Source: Thiomicrospira sp. ALE5 (GTDB taxonomy: Bacteria > Pseudomonadota > Gammaproteobacteria > Thiomicrospirales > Thiomicrospiraceae). Taken from it: a stretch of DNA of 64,000 nucleotides. Shown piece by piece: positions 40,241-48,908 of the stretch. Positions within the stretch are counted from its first letter, which is position 1, and every line of letters begins with the position of its first letter. The translations under genes were made by a program, and so were the position numbers. The notes under the pieces are model-generated. The model did no database searches. It saw only the letters and a program-made list of their open reading frames with translations, and was not told the origin of the DNA. The stretch lies in NCBI RefSeq assembly GCF_900112445.1, contig NZ_FOYY01000004.1, positions 186,001 to 250,000 of the forward strand, given 5' to 3'.

Positions 40241-40264
40241 CGTTATTTACTTGAGTATAACTTG
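40241..40264. promoter_or_regulatory. candidate ModE box just before modE
   Basis: CGTTAT at 40241 and ATAACTTG at 40257 form an imperfect inverted repeat with GTTAT/ATAAC arms, as in ModE boxes. It lies between the promoter and the ATG, a position that would give repression of modE by its own product. Confidence 0.45.
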
Positions 40265-41065
40265 ATGTCAAGTTCGTCGAATCAACCCGAATTTTTTGCC
40301 CCTTGGCACGTGCATTTAGGCAGCGGCGACATCAGTCCGCGTCGTTTGCATTTACTGCAAGCGATTGAGGCGACCGGCAGTGTGTCGCAAGCCGCCAAAC
40401 AAGTCGGCATGACCTACAAAGCCGCCTGGGACGCGGTGGAGATTATGAACAATCTGGCGGGCGTGCCGTTGGTGAATCGACAACACGGCGGCAAAGGCGG
40501 TGGTGGCGCAACCCTAACGCAAACCGGCCTGCAAATCGTCACCATGCACGAACGGCTTTCAGCCATGCAGGCGATCTGGATGGCCTCGTTGGAAAACACC
40601 GATGCCGATATTTTGCCCTTAATGCGGAGAATCAAAATGCAAACCAGCGCACGCAATAGCTTTTACGGCACGGTGGAAACCGTCAAAACCGGTGAAGTAA
40701 ACGCAGAAGTCACGCTAAAACTGCAAGGCGATGATCGCATTGTGGCTACGGTGACCACTGATAGCGTGAGGCGCATGGGTTTAAAACCCGGCGTCACGGC
40801 TTGGGCACTCGTCAAAGCCAGCTGGGTGGTATTAGCCAAAGAGCAAGCAAAAGGATTGATTAGCGCGCGTAATTTTTTATGCGGCCACGTCAGCCGCATT
40901 ACCGAAGGGCCGGTGAATGTCGAGGTGGTGGTCGCACTCCAAGGCGGCAATACCTTGTCGTCGATTATTACCCACAGCGCATTGGAAGAATTAGCGTTAA
41001 AACAAGGCGAACCCATCTGCGCACTGATTAAAGCCTCACACGTATTGATTGGCGTGGATGAGTAG
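40265..41065 (+). CDS. modE: molybdate-responsive regulator ModE
   Basis: About 266 residues. LysR-like winged HTH at the N-terminus (SPRRLHLLQAIEATGSVSQAAKQVGMTYKAAWDAVEIMNNL; GGKGGGGATLTQTG) and two Mop/TOBE molybdate-binding domains (SARNSFYGTVETVKTGEVNAEV; SARNFLCGHVSRITEGPVNVEV). It represses modABC when molybdate is bound. A terminator-like hairpin stands between it and modA. The ATG at 40265 is preferred to a TTG just before it. Confidence 0.95.
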   Translation: MSSSSNQPEFFAPWHVHLGSGDISPRRLHLLQAIEATGSVSQAAKQVGMTYKAAWDAVEIMNNLAGVPLVNRQHGGKGGGGATLTQTGLQIVTMHERLSAMQAIWMASLENTDADILPLMRRIKMQTSARNSFYGTVETVKTGEVNAEVTLKLQGDDRIVATVTTDSVRRMGLKPGVTAWALVKASWVVLAKEQAKGLISARNFLCGHVSRITEGPVNVEVVVALQGGNTLSSIITHSALEELALKQGEPICALIKASHVLIGVDE

Positions 41066-41079
41066 TTTTTAGCTGTCAG

Positions 41080-41098
41080 CCCGTGCAAACGGGTTTTT
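41080..41098 (+). terminator. hairpin with T run between modE and modA
   Basis: CCCGT and ACGGG pair around GCAA and are followed by TTTTT. It ends the modE transcript 14 bases after the stop, though leak into modABC is possible because modA begins 22 bases later. Confidence 0.75.
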
Positions 41099-41119
41099 AT
41101 GCTCATAAAGGATGTTGTT

Positions 41120-41884
41120 ATGAACCTTAATACTTTACTAGCAGGCCTGGTATTGGCATTTGCCGCCACAACTTCGGTCAAAGCCGCAACCGTGACCGCC
41201 GCTGTCGCCGCCAACTTCACCAAAACCATCGAAGAAATCGGTCAAGCCTTTACTGAAGACACCGGTCACACCATTCGTTTTTCATTTGGGCCATCCGGCA
41301 AATTGTTTGCGCAAATTCGCAATGGCGCACCGTTTGATTTGTTTTTCTCCGCCAACGAAGCCGCGCCGAAAGCGGCAATTGAACATGGCCTAGCGATGGA
41401 GGACAGTTATTTTGTCTATTCCCAAGGCGTATTGGTGCTCTATAGCCCCACCCTGCCCGTCGCCAATAATGCGATGGCGATTTTAGAACAGGGCGATTTT
41501 CGTTTTCTGTCGATGGCCAACCCGCGCACCGCCCCCTATGGCACCGAAGCGGAACGCTTTTTACAGAATGTAGGGTTGCACCAAACCTTGCGCAGAAAAC
41601 TCGTCAACGGCGAATCGATTGCACACGCCTTTCAATATGTGGTGACCCAAAACGCCCAACTGGGGTTTGTTGCCAAATCCCAAGTGGTTGATCCGGCCAG
41701 CCCGGCTTATAACAACGGCGAATATTGGGAGTTACCTGCTGAGCTATACAACCCCATCAATCAAGGTGCGGTGATCACCAAGCGCGGTGAAAAAAATGAA
41801 GCCGCCATCGCCTTTATGGACTATATGAAATCACCACGTGCCATTGAGATTATTCAACGCTATGGCTATAAGCTGCCTGAATAA
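41120..41884 (+). CDS. modA: molybdate-binding periplasmic protein ModA
   Basis: Captures molybdate or tungstate for the ABC importer. About 254 residues; signal peptide MNLNTLLAGLVLAFAATTSVKA; mature domain starts TVTAAVAANFTKTIEEIGQAF and continues FSFGPSGKLFAQIRNGAPFDLFFSANEAAPK, MANPRTAPYGTEAERFL. AAAGGA lies 7 bases before this ATG; the frame is open to 41099. A palindrome copy at 41142 sits in the signal peptide (AGLVLAFA). Confidence 0.95.
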   Translation: MNLNTLLAGLVLAFAATTSVKAATVTAAVAANFTKTIEEIGQAFTEDTGHTIRFSFGPSGKLFAQIRNGAPFDLFFSANEAAPKAAIEHGLAMEDSYFVYSQGVLVLYSPTLPVANNAMAILEQGDFRFLSMANPRTAPYGTEAERFLQNVGLHQTLRRKLVNGESIAHAFQYVVTQNAQLGFVAKSQVVDPASPAYNNGEYWELPAELYNPINQGAVITKRGEKNEAAIAFMDYMKSPRAIEIIQRYGYKLPE

Positions 41885-41917
41885 GTATTTTTTAATCCAA
41901 CTGAAACGGACAGCATT

Positions 41918-42613
41918 ATGATCGAACTTTTCGGTGCGGCGGTCGATTTGCAACCCATCTGGTTAACACTCGAAATCGCAACCTATACCACAATTATTTT
42001 ATTAGTACTCGGCACACCACTCGCCTGGTGGATGTCGCAAATGAAATCTTCTAGCAAAGTATTGCTAGAAGCCATTGTGGCTCTTCCTCTGGTGCTTCCA
42101 CCAACGGTGCTAGGCTTTTATTTATTAATTGCCATGAATCCCACCGGTCCAATTACCGAGTTTTTACGCTTTTTTGGTTTTGAAGGTCAATTGACCTTTA
42201 GCAAAACAGGTCTGGTGATTGGCTCGGTGTTTTATTCTTTGCCGTTTGCGGTACAACCACTGATGCACGCATTTGAAGCGATTCCACATCGGCTATTGGA
42301 TGCCGCTGCAACGCTGCGCGCCAGTTTTCTAGATCGCTTTCGCACCATTATCCTGCCGCTCTCGCGTCGTGGTTTTTTAACCGCCGCCACCCTAAGCTTT
42401 GCCCATACGGTCGGTGAGTTTGGTGTGGTCTTGATGGTCGGCGGCAATATTCCAGGCGAAACGCGCATGGTGTCGATTGATATTTTCGACCATGTTGAAG
42501 CCATGGAATACACTCAAGCCCATATTCTGTCGGCAATAATGTTGGTGTTCTCATTATTTGTATTAATGCTGGTATATGGTTTAAACCGCCGTTTTGGCGT
42601 AAAGGTAGGTTAG
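41918..42613 (+). CDS. modB: molybdate ABC transporter permease ModB
   Basis: Inner-membrane channel of the molybdate importer. 231 residues, five or so helices. The EAA loop is in DAAATLRASFLDRFRTIILPLSRRGFLTAATLSFAHTVGEFGVVLMVGGNIPGETR. modC begins 4 bases after its stop. Confidence 0.95.
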   Translation: MIELFGAAVDLQPIWLTLEIATYTTIILLVLGTPLAWWMSQMKSSSKVLLEAIVALPLVLPPTVLGFYLLIAMNPTGPITEFLRFFGFEGQLTFSKTGLVIGSVFYSLPFAVQPLMHAFEAIPHRLLDAAATLRASFLDRFRTIILPLSRRGFLTAATLSFAHTVGEFGVVLMVGGNIPGETRMVSIDIFDHVEAMEYTQAHILSAIMLVFSLFVLMLVYGLNRRFGVKVG

Positions 42614-42617
42614 CGCG

Positions 42618-43694
42618 ATGACAAAAAATATTTTAAAAGGCAATCTGCAACTCGACCTGGGCGGGTTTAAGCTTAATAGCGGCGAGTTTGCACTGCCACT
42701 TGAAGGCGTGACCGTGTTATTCGGTCGCTCCGGTAGCGGAAAAAGTACGCTATTGCGCGCCATAGCAGGCCTAGATAAACGCACCCATGGTCAACTCAGC
42801 ATGGACGGAGAGGTTTGGCAGGCGGGTTCAAAACGTCTAGCGACCGAACAGCGGCATATTGGCTTTGTGTTTCAAGATGCCGCCTTGTTTCCGCACATGA
42901 CGGTGCGCCAAAACCTAATGTACGGTATCAACCGCTTGCCCAAAAACCACCCAAAGGCGGATTTTGACAAGATTGTGCGCCGGGTGGGCATTGAAGACAA
43001 ACTCGACCGCGACGTCACTTTTTTATCCGGTGGCGAAAAACAACGGGTCGCGATTGCGCGCGCCTTACTTATGTCGCCCAAACTGCTTTGCATGGATGAA
43101 CCACTTTCAGCACTCGATTGGCGCTCAAAAGCCGAGTTATTGGGCTTGATTGAAGAACTGGTTGAAGAGTTTAAACTGCCGGTGCTTTATATCACTCATG
43201 CACCGGTAGAGGTCGAACGCTTGGCGAACCAGATCGTGTTTATGCAAGAGGGTCAGATCGAAACCATTGAAACCCTGCAACAATCACTAAAACGCCCTGA
43301 CTCACCCTTGTTTGACGAACAGGGTGCGGTGTCGGTATTAATCGGCCAACCAGGCCTGGTTGAGGATGGGTTACGTGAAATCAAACTCGGCGATGATCGA
43401 CTTTACCTCAGCCAAACCCATGATATTCACACTCACACGGTGCGTGTTCGGGTGTTGGCGCGCGATGTCAGCCTCGCACTGTCCGACCCGGCGGATTTAA
43501 GCATAACCAATCATCTGCAAGTCACCATTGACGAACTAATCCCACAAGGCGAACACCGCGTATTAGCACGCCTAAAACTGCAAAACGGCCAGCACCTATT
43601 CGCCGAACTCACCCAACACTCCACCCAACGCCTCAAGCTACAACAAGGCCTGGTGGTCTATGCGCTAATTAAATCGGTGGCGCTGGCGGAATAA
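42618..43694 (+). CDS. modC: molybdate ABC transporter ATPase ModC
   Basis: 358 residues. Walker A GRSGSGKSTLLRAIAG, Q-loop FVFQDAALFPHMTVRQNL, signature FLSGGEKQRVAIARALL, Walker B LLCMDEPLSALD and the H-loop Switch ITH. The C-terminal TOBE/Mop domain starts near residue 290 (HTVRVRVLARDVSLAL). A perfect 16-bp palindrome CAACCAGGCCTGGTTG lies at 43347. Confidence 0.95.
   Translation: MTKNILKGNLQLDLGGFKLNSGEFALPLEGVTVLFGRSGSGKSTLLRAIAGLDKRTHGQLSMDGEVWQAGSKRLATEQRHIGFVFQDAALFPHMTVRQNLMYGINRLPKNHPKADFDKIVRRVGIEDKLDRDVTFLSGGEKQRVAIARALLMSPKLLCMDEPLSALDWRSKAELLGLIEELVEEFKLPVLYITHAPVEVERLANQIVFMQEGQIETIETLQQSLKRPDSPLFDEQGAVSVLIGQPGLVEDGLREIKLGDDRLYLSQTHDIHTHTVRVRVLARDVSLALSDPADLSITNHLQVTIDELIPQGEHRVLARLKLQNGQHLFAELTQHSTQRLKLQQGLVVYALIKSVALAE
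43347..43362. repeat. best copy of the CAGGCCTG iterated palindrome
   Basis: CAACCAGGCCTGGTTG is a perfect 16-bp palindrome inside modC. I found 30 copies of the core CAGGCCTG, starting at 148, 1150, 5521, 11337, 12637, 22054, 25945, 26686, 26726, 28165, 30239, 31351, 31443, 35800, 37245, 38606, 39734, 41142, 43351, 43804, 43838, 47602, 49010, 49236, 54624, 55586, 55994, 58913, 59603 and 60075. Ten extend to ACCAGGCCTGGT. Most are inside genes, coding PGL/AGL or QAW according to phase; three or so are between genes. Confidence 0.92.
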
Positions 43695-43698
43695 CTCG

Positions 43699-43959
43699 AT
43701 GAGTGAATTACAAAAACTCTGGCTAGCGGCGGTGCTCGGCGCTCTGATTATGTTCTGGGAACACTGGGCCGGTTTCGGCGATGCAGGTTCCGCATTATTC
43801 CACCAGGCCTGGTTACACGCCTTAGTCGGCCTATTAGCAGGCCTGGTGGCTGGCGCGCTCGTCGGCGGCTTGATGCTCGGTCTTGTTCCCGCACAATGGC
43901 TCGGCTTGTTTTTAGCGGTCTTACTGCTAATTTCCGCTTGGAAAGTGTTTAAACATTAA
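43699..43959 (+). CDS. small membrane protein of the molybdate locus, unknown
   Basis: 86 residues, mostly hydrophobic: two or three membrane segments, with Gly/Ala/Leu rich core LHALVGLLAGLVAGALVGGLMLGLVPAQWLGLFLAVLLL. It starts 4 bases after modC, so it is probably part of the operon. No family recognised. Two CAGGCCTG copies (43804, 43838) in 260 bases are unusually dense. Confidence 0.6.
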   Translation: MSELQKLWLAAVLGALIMFWEHWAGFGDAGSALFHQAWLHALVGLLAGLVAGALVGGLMLGLVPAQWLGLFLAVLLLISAWKVFKH

Positions 43960-44108
43960 GGCTGGCGTATGATTTATTTATCGCAACACGACATGGAGGT
44001 TTAACGGTTGCGTAAAAATGACCATCGCCAGCATTGGATTTTAAACCAAGTCTCAATAATTAAATCAAGTCTCTCTTTTTTACGTAACCATTCTTGAATA
44101 GAAATCGA
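43960..44108. other. 149-base gap with a possible 29-codon remnant
   Basis: A GGAGG at about 43994 precedes a TTG reading frame of 29 codons (MRKNDHRQHWILNQVSII...), which I cannot place. It may be a truncated gene. Otherwise nothing is seen. Confidence 0.3.
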
Positions 44109-44402
44109 CTATTTTTTTGGCTGACTCTTTGGGTTGCAAATTTCATTAACCCCCTCAAGAAGACAACACACATCAACATCTAGAATTCGAGCAATATGCG
44201 CTAAATGCTCAATATTAAAATGCTTTCCGTTAAGACCTATTTCTGCCGTAGATACAACACCTACCGACTCATGTCCTAACTCATGCGCAAGCGAAACCTG
44301 CGAAAGTCCTTTCTCCTTACGATATTTTTTAACATTTTGACCGATCTGAAGGTAAACCTGACGAACCCATTCAGCGTTATCTTTTTTTAATTTTTGAGCC
44401 AC
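44109..44402 (-). CDS. Xre-family HTH regulator
   Basis: About 97 residues. HTH_3 domain: IGQNVKKYRKEKGLSQVSLAHELGHESVGVVSTAEIGLNGKHFNIEHLAHIARILDVDV. A GTG at 44402 follows GAGGG; an ATG at 44426 is in frame but lies in the middle of an inverted repeat that looks like its operator, so I prefer the GTG. No toxin partner is adjacent. It may control the region to its right. Confidence 0.75.
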   Translation of the reverse strand: MAQKLKKDNAEWVRQVYLQIGQNVKKYRKEKGLSQVSLAHELGHESVGVVSTAEIGLNGKHFNIEHLAHIARILDVDVCCLLEGVNEICNPKSQPKK

Positions 44403-44416
44403 ACAACCCTCATAAA

Positions 44417-44434
44417 AACTACCCATAGGTAGTT
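44417..44434. promoter_or_regulatory. perfect inverted repeat, likely operator of the Xre regulator
   Basis: AACTACC and GGTAGTT are perfect arms around CATA. A second related copy lies at 44462. Confidence 0.65.
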
Positions 44435-44461
44435 ATAGTTGTGCTAAAATCATTTTCATTC

Positions 44462-44479
44462 ACCTATCCATAGGTAGGT
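44462..44479. promoter_or_regulatory. second regulator site
   Basis: ACCTATCCATAGGTAGGT shares CATAGGTAG with the 44417 site and is centred 45 bases away, about four helical turns. Confidence 0.55.
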
Positions 44480-44810
44480 AAGCAGCTAAAGCCTGAATTT
44501 TATCTTTTGGGCTCTTCGATTAACCTAGTTTTAAAAATTTACTACCAAGTAAAATCAATAAGTTACAACTCGATTTTTTCAGTAAAGATGGGTTAATCGA
44601 GGTTCCCTTTTTACATTCTTTGTAAAACGGCACTTAATCACGAAATGATTAATTAGAGTGTATTTTGAATTAACTTTATTTCTTGGCTTTTTTAGTTACG
44701 CTGTATTTCACTAGTGCTTCTCGTTTTCTGATGCACTCGTCTTTGAGTAAAGGGTCTAATACACGCAATTAATATAAAATGAATAATTTAATAAACTTTT
44801 CTATCATGTA

Positions 44811-44838
44811 ATGAGCAATGAGCAATGAGCAATGAGCA
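44811..44838 (+). repeat. four tandem copies of ATGAGCA
   Basis: Perfect 7-base units between the Xre regulator and the chemoreceptor gene, ending 84 bases before its start. The rest of the 490-base gap holds the two operator copies and a 10-base inverted repeat (TCGATTAACC at 44516, GGTTAATCGA at 44591), with no further gene seen. A unit length of 7 is not a multiple of 3, so copy change would shift promoter spacing if the promoter spans it. Confidence 0.8.
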
Positions 44839-44922
44839 GCGGCAGGAATTTAATACTGATTTCAATTTCGAACACTATGCTAGCTTGCATTAATTGTATG
44901 CTATTTTTTTTAGGGGGATGCC

Positions 44923-46758
44923 GTGTTTCAAAGCAAAAAACTCAAGGATAAACTCTACGCCACTGAACAAAAACTTGGTGAAATTCAATCTATATATGAT
45001 GCGCTTGATCGTTCGATGGCGATTATTGAATTTGAACCGGACGGCACGATCATTCAAGCTAACAAAAACTTTTTGGTCACCTTGGGTTATCAACTTGAAG
45101 AAATTGTAGGCAAACATCATTCGATGTTTCTTCCCGAGGAAATAAAGCGTTCTACCGAGTACCAATCACACTGGTCAAAACTCGCGCAGGGTGAAATATT
45201 TCAAGGCCGCTTCAAACGCATCACCAAACAAGGTGAGACGGTGTGGATTGAAGCAAACTACAACCCCATTTTAGACAGTCGTGGAAAGGTAGTGCGCGTG
45301 ATCAAAGCGGCAACGAATATCACGGACAAAGTCGCGTTTGAACTAGATGCGACCGGAAAAATCAGTGCACTCGATAAAACCATGGCAATCATTGAGTTTC
45401 AGCCTGACGGCACGATTATCAAAGCAAATAAAAACTTTTGTGACGCGGTAGGCTATCAAGAACCTGAGATCATTGGAAAACACCACCGCATCTTTCTTGA
45501 CCCAAATTATCAAAACTCCGCTGAATACAAAACCTTTTGGCCTAACTTAGCCAGTGGTCGGTTTAACACCGGCACATTTAAACGCATTAAGAAATCCGGC
45601 GATCTTCTTTGGATTGAAGCAAGTTATAACCCTATATTTGATGATACGGGCAAAGTCATAAAGGTGATTAAGTTCGCGGTTGACCTGGGCTCTAACCCGA
45701 GCATCAATCAGCTACAGTCTGTTGTGAACTCAACCCTTACGGCCATGACCAACCTTTCGAAAGGGGATTTGATTTCGTCACCTAACTGGGTCACTGTTAA
45801 TTATGAAACCATGTTTGACTCATTAACGGCGGACATCAAAACAACACTGGAACGCTTAACCAAAGAACTTACCAGCAAAGTTACCGTGGTGAAAATGTCT
45901 TCGAACAGTGTCCGCACCTCAGCCAATGAAGTGGCTGATGGCGCCAGAGGATTAAGTCAGCGAATTCAAGAACAAGCGGCCACAATTGAAGAAACCTCGG
46001 CAACAATGGAACAAATGACTAGCCAACTAGAAAGTACAACCACCAATGCAAACCAGGCGGCGAAGCTTTCAAATGATGTAAACACCCAAGCAAAAGACAC
46101 CATGAGTGTTATGAGCAACACCATAACAGCCATGGGATCAATTGAGGAATCAAGCCGAAAAATTGTCGAAATCGTGAGTCTGATTGATGGCATTGCATTT
46201 CAAACAAATCTACTTGCGTTAAACGCCGCCGTTGAAGCCGCAAGAGCTGGAGAGCATGGACGAGGCTTTGCTGTTGTTGCAGGAGAAGTGCGTGCCTTAG
46301 CACAAAAGTCAGCCCAAGCCGCAAAAGAAATTAAAACGCTGATTGATGAAACAAACCAGCGCGTTAAAAATGGTTCTGAACTTGCCAATCAAACAGGCAA
46401 AACACTTGATCGAATTCAAGTTGCAGTTGATCAAGTTACGAACATGATTAACGAAATCGCTTCTGCGGCTGAAGAACAAGCTGAAGGCGTTAAACAGGTC
46501 AAGGAAGCTATCCACCAAATTGATAGCGCGACCCAACAAAACGCGGCCTTTGTTGAACAAACCAGCGCCGCCGCCGATGCATTAAGTCAGCAAGCCGTAA
46601 CGATGCAACAAGAAATGCACTTTTTTAAAACAGGGACTGAACTCAATCAAATTGAACAGAAACCGGTTAAAAACAACAAGGCTTTACCGAAACCAATTGT
46701 AATGAACATTCCAAGCACAAAAGACAAAAAATCCGTAAACGAATGGGAGGATTTTTAA
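44923..46758 (+). CDS. soluble methyl-accepting chemotaxis protein with two PAS domains
   Basis: 611 residues, no membrane helix. Two PAS domains with near-identical wording: [23 protein letters not shown] (about 25-120) and [22 protein letters not shown] (about 148-243), each followed by a PAC-like stretch ([38 protein letters not shown]). The signalling tip is [49 protein letters not shown]. It ends NEWEDF, which resembles the CheR-binding pentapeptide. GTG start with AGGGGG upstream. PAS domains of this kind suggest haem or FAD redox sensing, not proven. Confidence 0.92.
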   Translation: MFQSKKLKDKLYATEQKLGEIQSIYDALDRSMAIIEFEPDGTIIQANKNFLVTLGYQLEEIVGKHHSMFLPEEIKRSTEYQSHWSKLAQGEIFQGRFKRITKQGETVWIEANYNPILDSRGKVVRVIKAATNITDKVAFELDATGKISALDKTMAIIEFQPDGTIIKANKNFCDAVGYQEPEIIGKHHRIFLDPNYQNSAEYKTFWPNLASGRFNTGTFKRIKKSGDLLWIEASYNPIFDDTGKVIKVIKFAVDLGSNPSINQLQSVVNSTLTAMTNLSKGDLISSPNWVTVNYETMFDSLTADIKTTLERLTKELTSKVTVVKMSSNSVRTSANEVADGARGLSQRIQEQAATIEETSATMEQMTSQLESTTTNANQAAKLSNDVNTQAKDTMSVMSNTITAMGSIEESSRKIVEIVSLIDGIAFQTNLLALNAAVEAARAGEHGRGFAVVAGEVRALAQKSAQAAKEIKTLIDETNQRVKNGSELANQTGKTLDRIQVAVDQVTNMINEIASAAEEQAEGVKQVKEAIHQIDSATQQNAAFVEQTSAAADALSQQAVTMQQEMHFFKTGTELNQIEQKPVKNNKALPKPIVMNIPSTKDKKSVNEWEDF

Positions 46759-46794
46759 ATGGTGTTCCAGACAATGCCGAGGTAAATACCAGCC

Positions 46795-46941
46795 CTACCG
46801 GTAAACCCAGCTACCCATAATAACCGCCATATAGCGATCGCCAAATTGTCTAGAGCCACTAATATAGCTCATCACAAATGCAATGATAATGCTTATAATC
46901 GTTACGGCTATAAACCACCCTTTAATCTCGATATCCTGCAC
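46795..46941 (-). CDS. possible 48-residue membrane peptide
   Basis: A small frame on the minus strand within a 433-base gap. It reads VQDIEIKGWFIAVTIISIII... and continues AFVMSYISGSRQFGDRY, giving one hydrophobic helix and a charged tail. GGAGGG lies 7 bases before the GTG at 46941; an overlapping GTG two codons earlier is closer. No family recognised. The rest of the gap holds a CRP-like site and nothing else I can support. Confidence 0.45.
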   Translation of the reverse strand: MQDIEIKGWFIAVTIISIIIAFVMSYISGSRQFGDRYMAVIMGSWVYR

Positions 46942-46965
46942 TACCACTCCCTCCATTCAAAATTT

Positions 46966-46981
46966 TGTGATGTGTATCACT
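46966..46981. promoter_or_regulatory. CRP/Vfr-like site
   Basis: TGTGA, six bases, TCACT: a near-perfect CRP/FNR-family half-site pair. It lies 25 bases upstream of the small membrane peptide start. Confidence 0.4.
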
Positions 46982-47191
46982 ATTAACCTCGCATAAATTA
47001 TAAAACCATCTACAAGTCAGACAAACTTTAAAAGCGACCTAAGTCAACCTTTTGTCGCAGTGGTTTTGTTGCAGAAAAAAATGACACTGTTTTTTCCCTC
47101 GAATAATAGTCGTCTCTGGTGAAATCGAGGTCGGTCCTTAGATTAACAACTTCCATTACCATTCGAGCTTATCCTTGTCATGTTGGCTTCG

Positions 47192-47485
47192 TTAACCGGA
47201 GGCGCGTTGTCTTTGTTGGCCTTGCAGTTTCGCAAGTTGAATCGGGGAAATAAGTTGTGGCGGTAAAAAACGATCGAGCTGTTCGACCAAATCCAGCGCT
47301 TGTAAAATGGCCACAAACACATCTAGCTGGGCTTTGCCTTTTTCAGCGTTCAGGATGGTTTTTTTCGAAACCCCCACGAACATTGCAACTTCTGCTTGAG
47401 TCCTATTTTGGTTTAAACGCGCTTGTTTTAAACGCTCACCCAATGCTTCTGCAACCGCCGCAGCTGATTTAGCTTCAAACCCCAT
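47192..47485 (-). CDS. HTH_3 (HipB-like) regulator without a toxin partner
   Basis: 97 residues: LGERLKQARLNQNRTQAEVAMFVGVSKKTILNAEKGKAQLDVFVAILQALDLVEQLDRFLP. The form resembles HipB-like antitoxins that precede HipA-type genes, but no kinase gene follows on this strand. GAGGA precedes the ATG. It may be what remains of a toxin pair. A 12-bp palindrome is in the gap upstream (47600). Confidence 0.72.
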   Translation of the reverse strand: MGFEAKSAAAVAEALGERLKQARLNQNRTQAEVAMFVGVSKKTILNAEKGKAQLDVFVAILQALDLVEQLDRFLPPQLISPIQLAKLQGQQRQRASG

Positions 47486-47648
47486 AAAGTCCTCAATAGT
47501 TCACACTAAGCCTAATAAAACGAGTTAATGTGTATAAAATAGCACTTTAAGCTAGACTCGTCATCCGACAAAAGAGAACATTCGCGCTTTAGACTTACAA
47601 CCAGGCCTGGTGCAAACAATTGGTACTAAAGTTAATTTAATTTATGCG

Positions 47649-48065
47649 TTATTCCGAACGCGTTCCGTCAAACGGGTTTAGCCAGTCAACTTCGAGCGTT
47701 TTAAAATCGGCGACATTGCGCGTTACCACGGTTAGACGATGGACTTTTTCGGTGGCGGCAATCATGGCATCTTCGTATAGCGTATTGGACGTGCCGTGCA
47801 TCAATTTAGCCCACTGCCTAAACACCTTGCCGTCTAGCGCTAGAATGTTGTAACTTTCCGCCACTCGGTTTAACCAAGCCTCAATTTCCTTTGCCATTTG
47901 CGGGTCTTGTTGTCGCGTTAATTCAATACCAGCCTGAATTTCGCCTAAACTGACCGCCGAAATAAAAAGCTGATGATCTTCAACCCCTTGAATCCATTCA
48001 ACCACCGCGCCATGCGGTTTAACTCGGCGTAATTCATAAATAACATTGGTGTCGAGAAGGTACAT
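47649..48065 (-). CDS. vapC: VapC-type PIN ribonuclease toxin
   Basis: 138 residues. MYLLDTNVIYELRR opens the PIN domain; acidic residues also lie in SAVSLGEIQAG, LYEDAMIAATE and NVADF. It should cleave RNA. The ATG at 48065 follows GAGGG; an earlier in-frame ATG at 48077 overlaps the antitoxin stop. Paired with the antitoxin at 48074. Confidence 0.88.
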   Translation of the reverse strand: MYLLDTNVIYELRRVKPHGAVVEWIQGVEDHQLFISAVSLGEIQAGIELTRQQDPQMAKEIEAWLNRVAESYNILALDGKVFRQWAKLMHGTSNTLYEDAMIAATEKVHRLTVVTRNVADFKTLEVDWLNPFDGTRSE

Positions 48066-48073
48066 AAGATCCC

Positions 48074-48337
48074 TCACTCGCTCTCTAACGGCGTCACTTC
48101 ACGACGACGCGCTTGTCCACGTTGCGGCAAAATCAAATCCCCCCGCGCTTCATCAGTCAAAAGTAAGCTTTTTAAACTGGGTTTAGCGGAAGCTTGTAGT
48201 TGACGCCACATTTCAATCGGCACCAAAACCGCCGCTTCACGGCCTCGTTTTGACACCATTTGCGGACCATCATGTAAACAAGTTTCTAAAAACTCACTAA
48301 AACGCGCTTTGGCGTCCTGTACCGGCCAAGTGTGCAT
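48074..48337 (-). CDS. Phd/YefM-type antitoxin
   Basis: 87 residues. WPVQDAKARFSEFLETCLHDGPQMVSKRGREAAVLVPIEMW is the Phd/YefM DNA-binding fold. The C-terminal tail should cover the toxin. It precedes vapC with only 8 bases between. Confidence 0.88.
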   Translation of the reverse strand: MHTWPVQDAKARFSEFLETCLHDGPQMVSKRGREAAVLVPIEMWRQLQASAKPSLKSLLLTDEARGDLILPQRGQARRREVTPLESE

Positions 48338-48485
48338 AAAACCCCCTTCTGACTAGATTAATGACCAGTTTACGCATTATTAAATTCAGGTGCCTTGGTG
48401 ACTAAGTTAATAGCCCCGTGCTTGAACTATTGCGTGCACAGGTATATCATTTGAAACATGTAGTTGTTTTATTTGGAGCAGGCTT

Positions 48486-48908
48486 ATGGGTACAGTTATT
48501 GATACAAGCGTTTGGTCTGTTGCGGACATCCCGCGCGGCGGGCTTCGCTTACTGAATGAAGTTGAACGCGGATTCAAGCATAGCACGCTAAAACGCGTGG
48601 CTGAATATTCCGGTGTGTCTCAACAGTCACTGATAGAAAGCTTAGGATTAAATCGGTCGACTTATAACAGGCGTGCGAGTGTCGGCAGGCTAAATCAAGA
48701 TGAAAGCGACAGGCTATATCGTTTCACCGAGGTTTTGTCGAGCGCGATTGAGCTCTTTGAAGGTGATAAACTCGCCGCTAAAAACTGGCTGCAATCGCCG
48801 GTAAAAGGCTTGGGGGATCGCGCACCTATTGACTTGATTAAAACGCAAGCCGGCTCTGAAATGGTATTGCGCCTTATCGGTCGTCTTGAGGATGGAGTAT
48901 TCACTTGA
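48486..48908 (+). CDS. Xre/MbcA/ParS-family antitoxin
   Basis: 140 residues. The HTH is in TLKRVAEYSGVSQQSLIESLGLNRSTYNRRASVGRLNQDESDRLYRF and the toxin-binding C-terminal part is AAKNWLQSPVKGLGDRAPIDLIKTQAGSEMVLRLIGRLEDGVF, the hallmark of antitoxins of RES toxins. The stop overlaps the toxin start. Confidence 0.93.
   Translation: MGTVIDTSVWSVADIPRGGLRLLNEVERGFKHSTLKRVAEYSGVSQQSLIESLGLNRSTYNRRASVGRLNQDESDRLYRFTEVLSSAIELFEGDKLAAKNWLQSPVKGLGDRAPIDLIKTQAGSEMVLRLIGRLEDGVFT

Noticed and set aside
44516-44600. 10-base inverted repeat as a transposon end pair
   Set aside because: The arms enclose only 65 bases, no transposase and no target duplication are visible.
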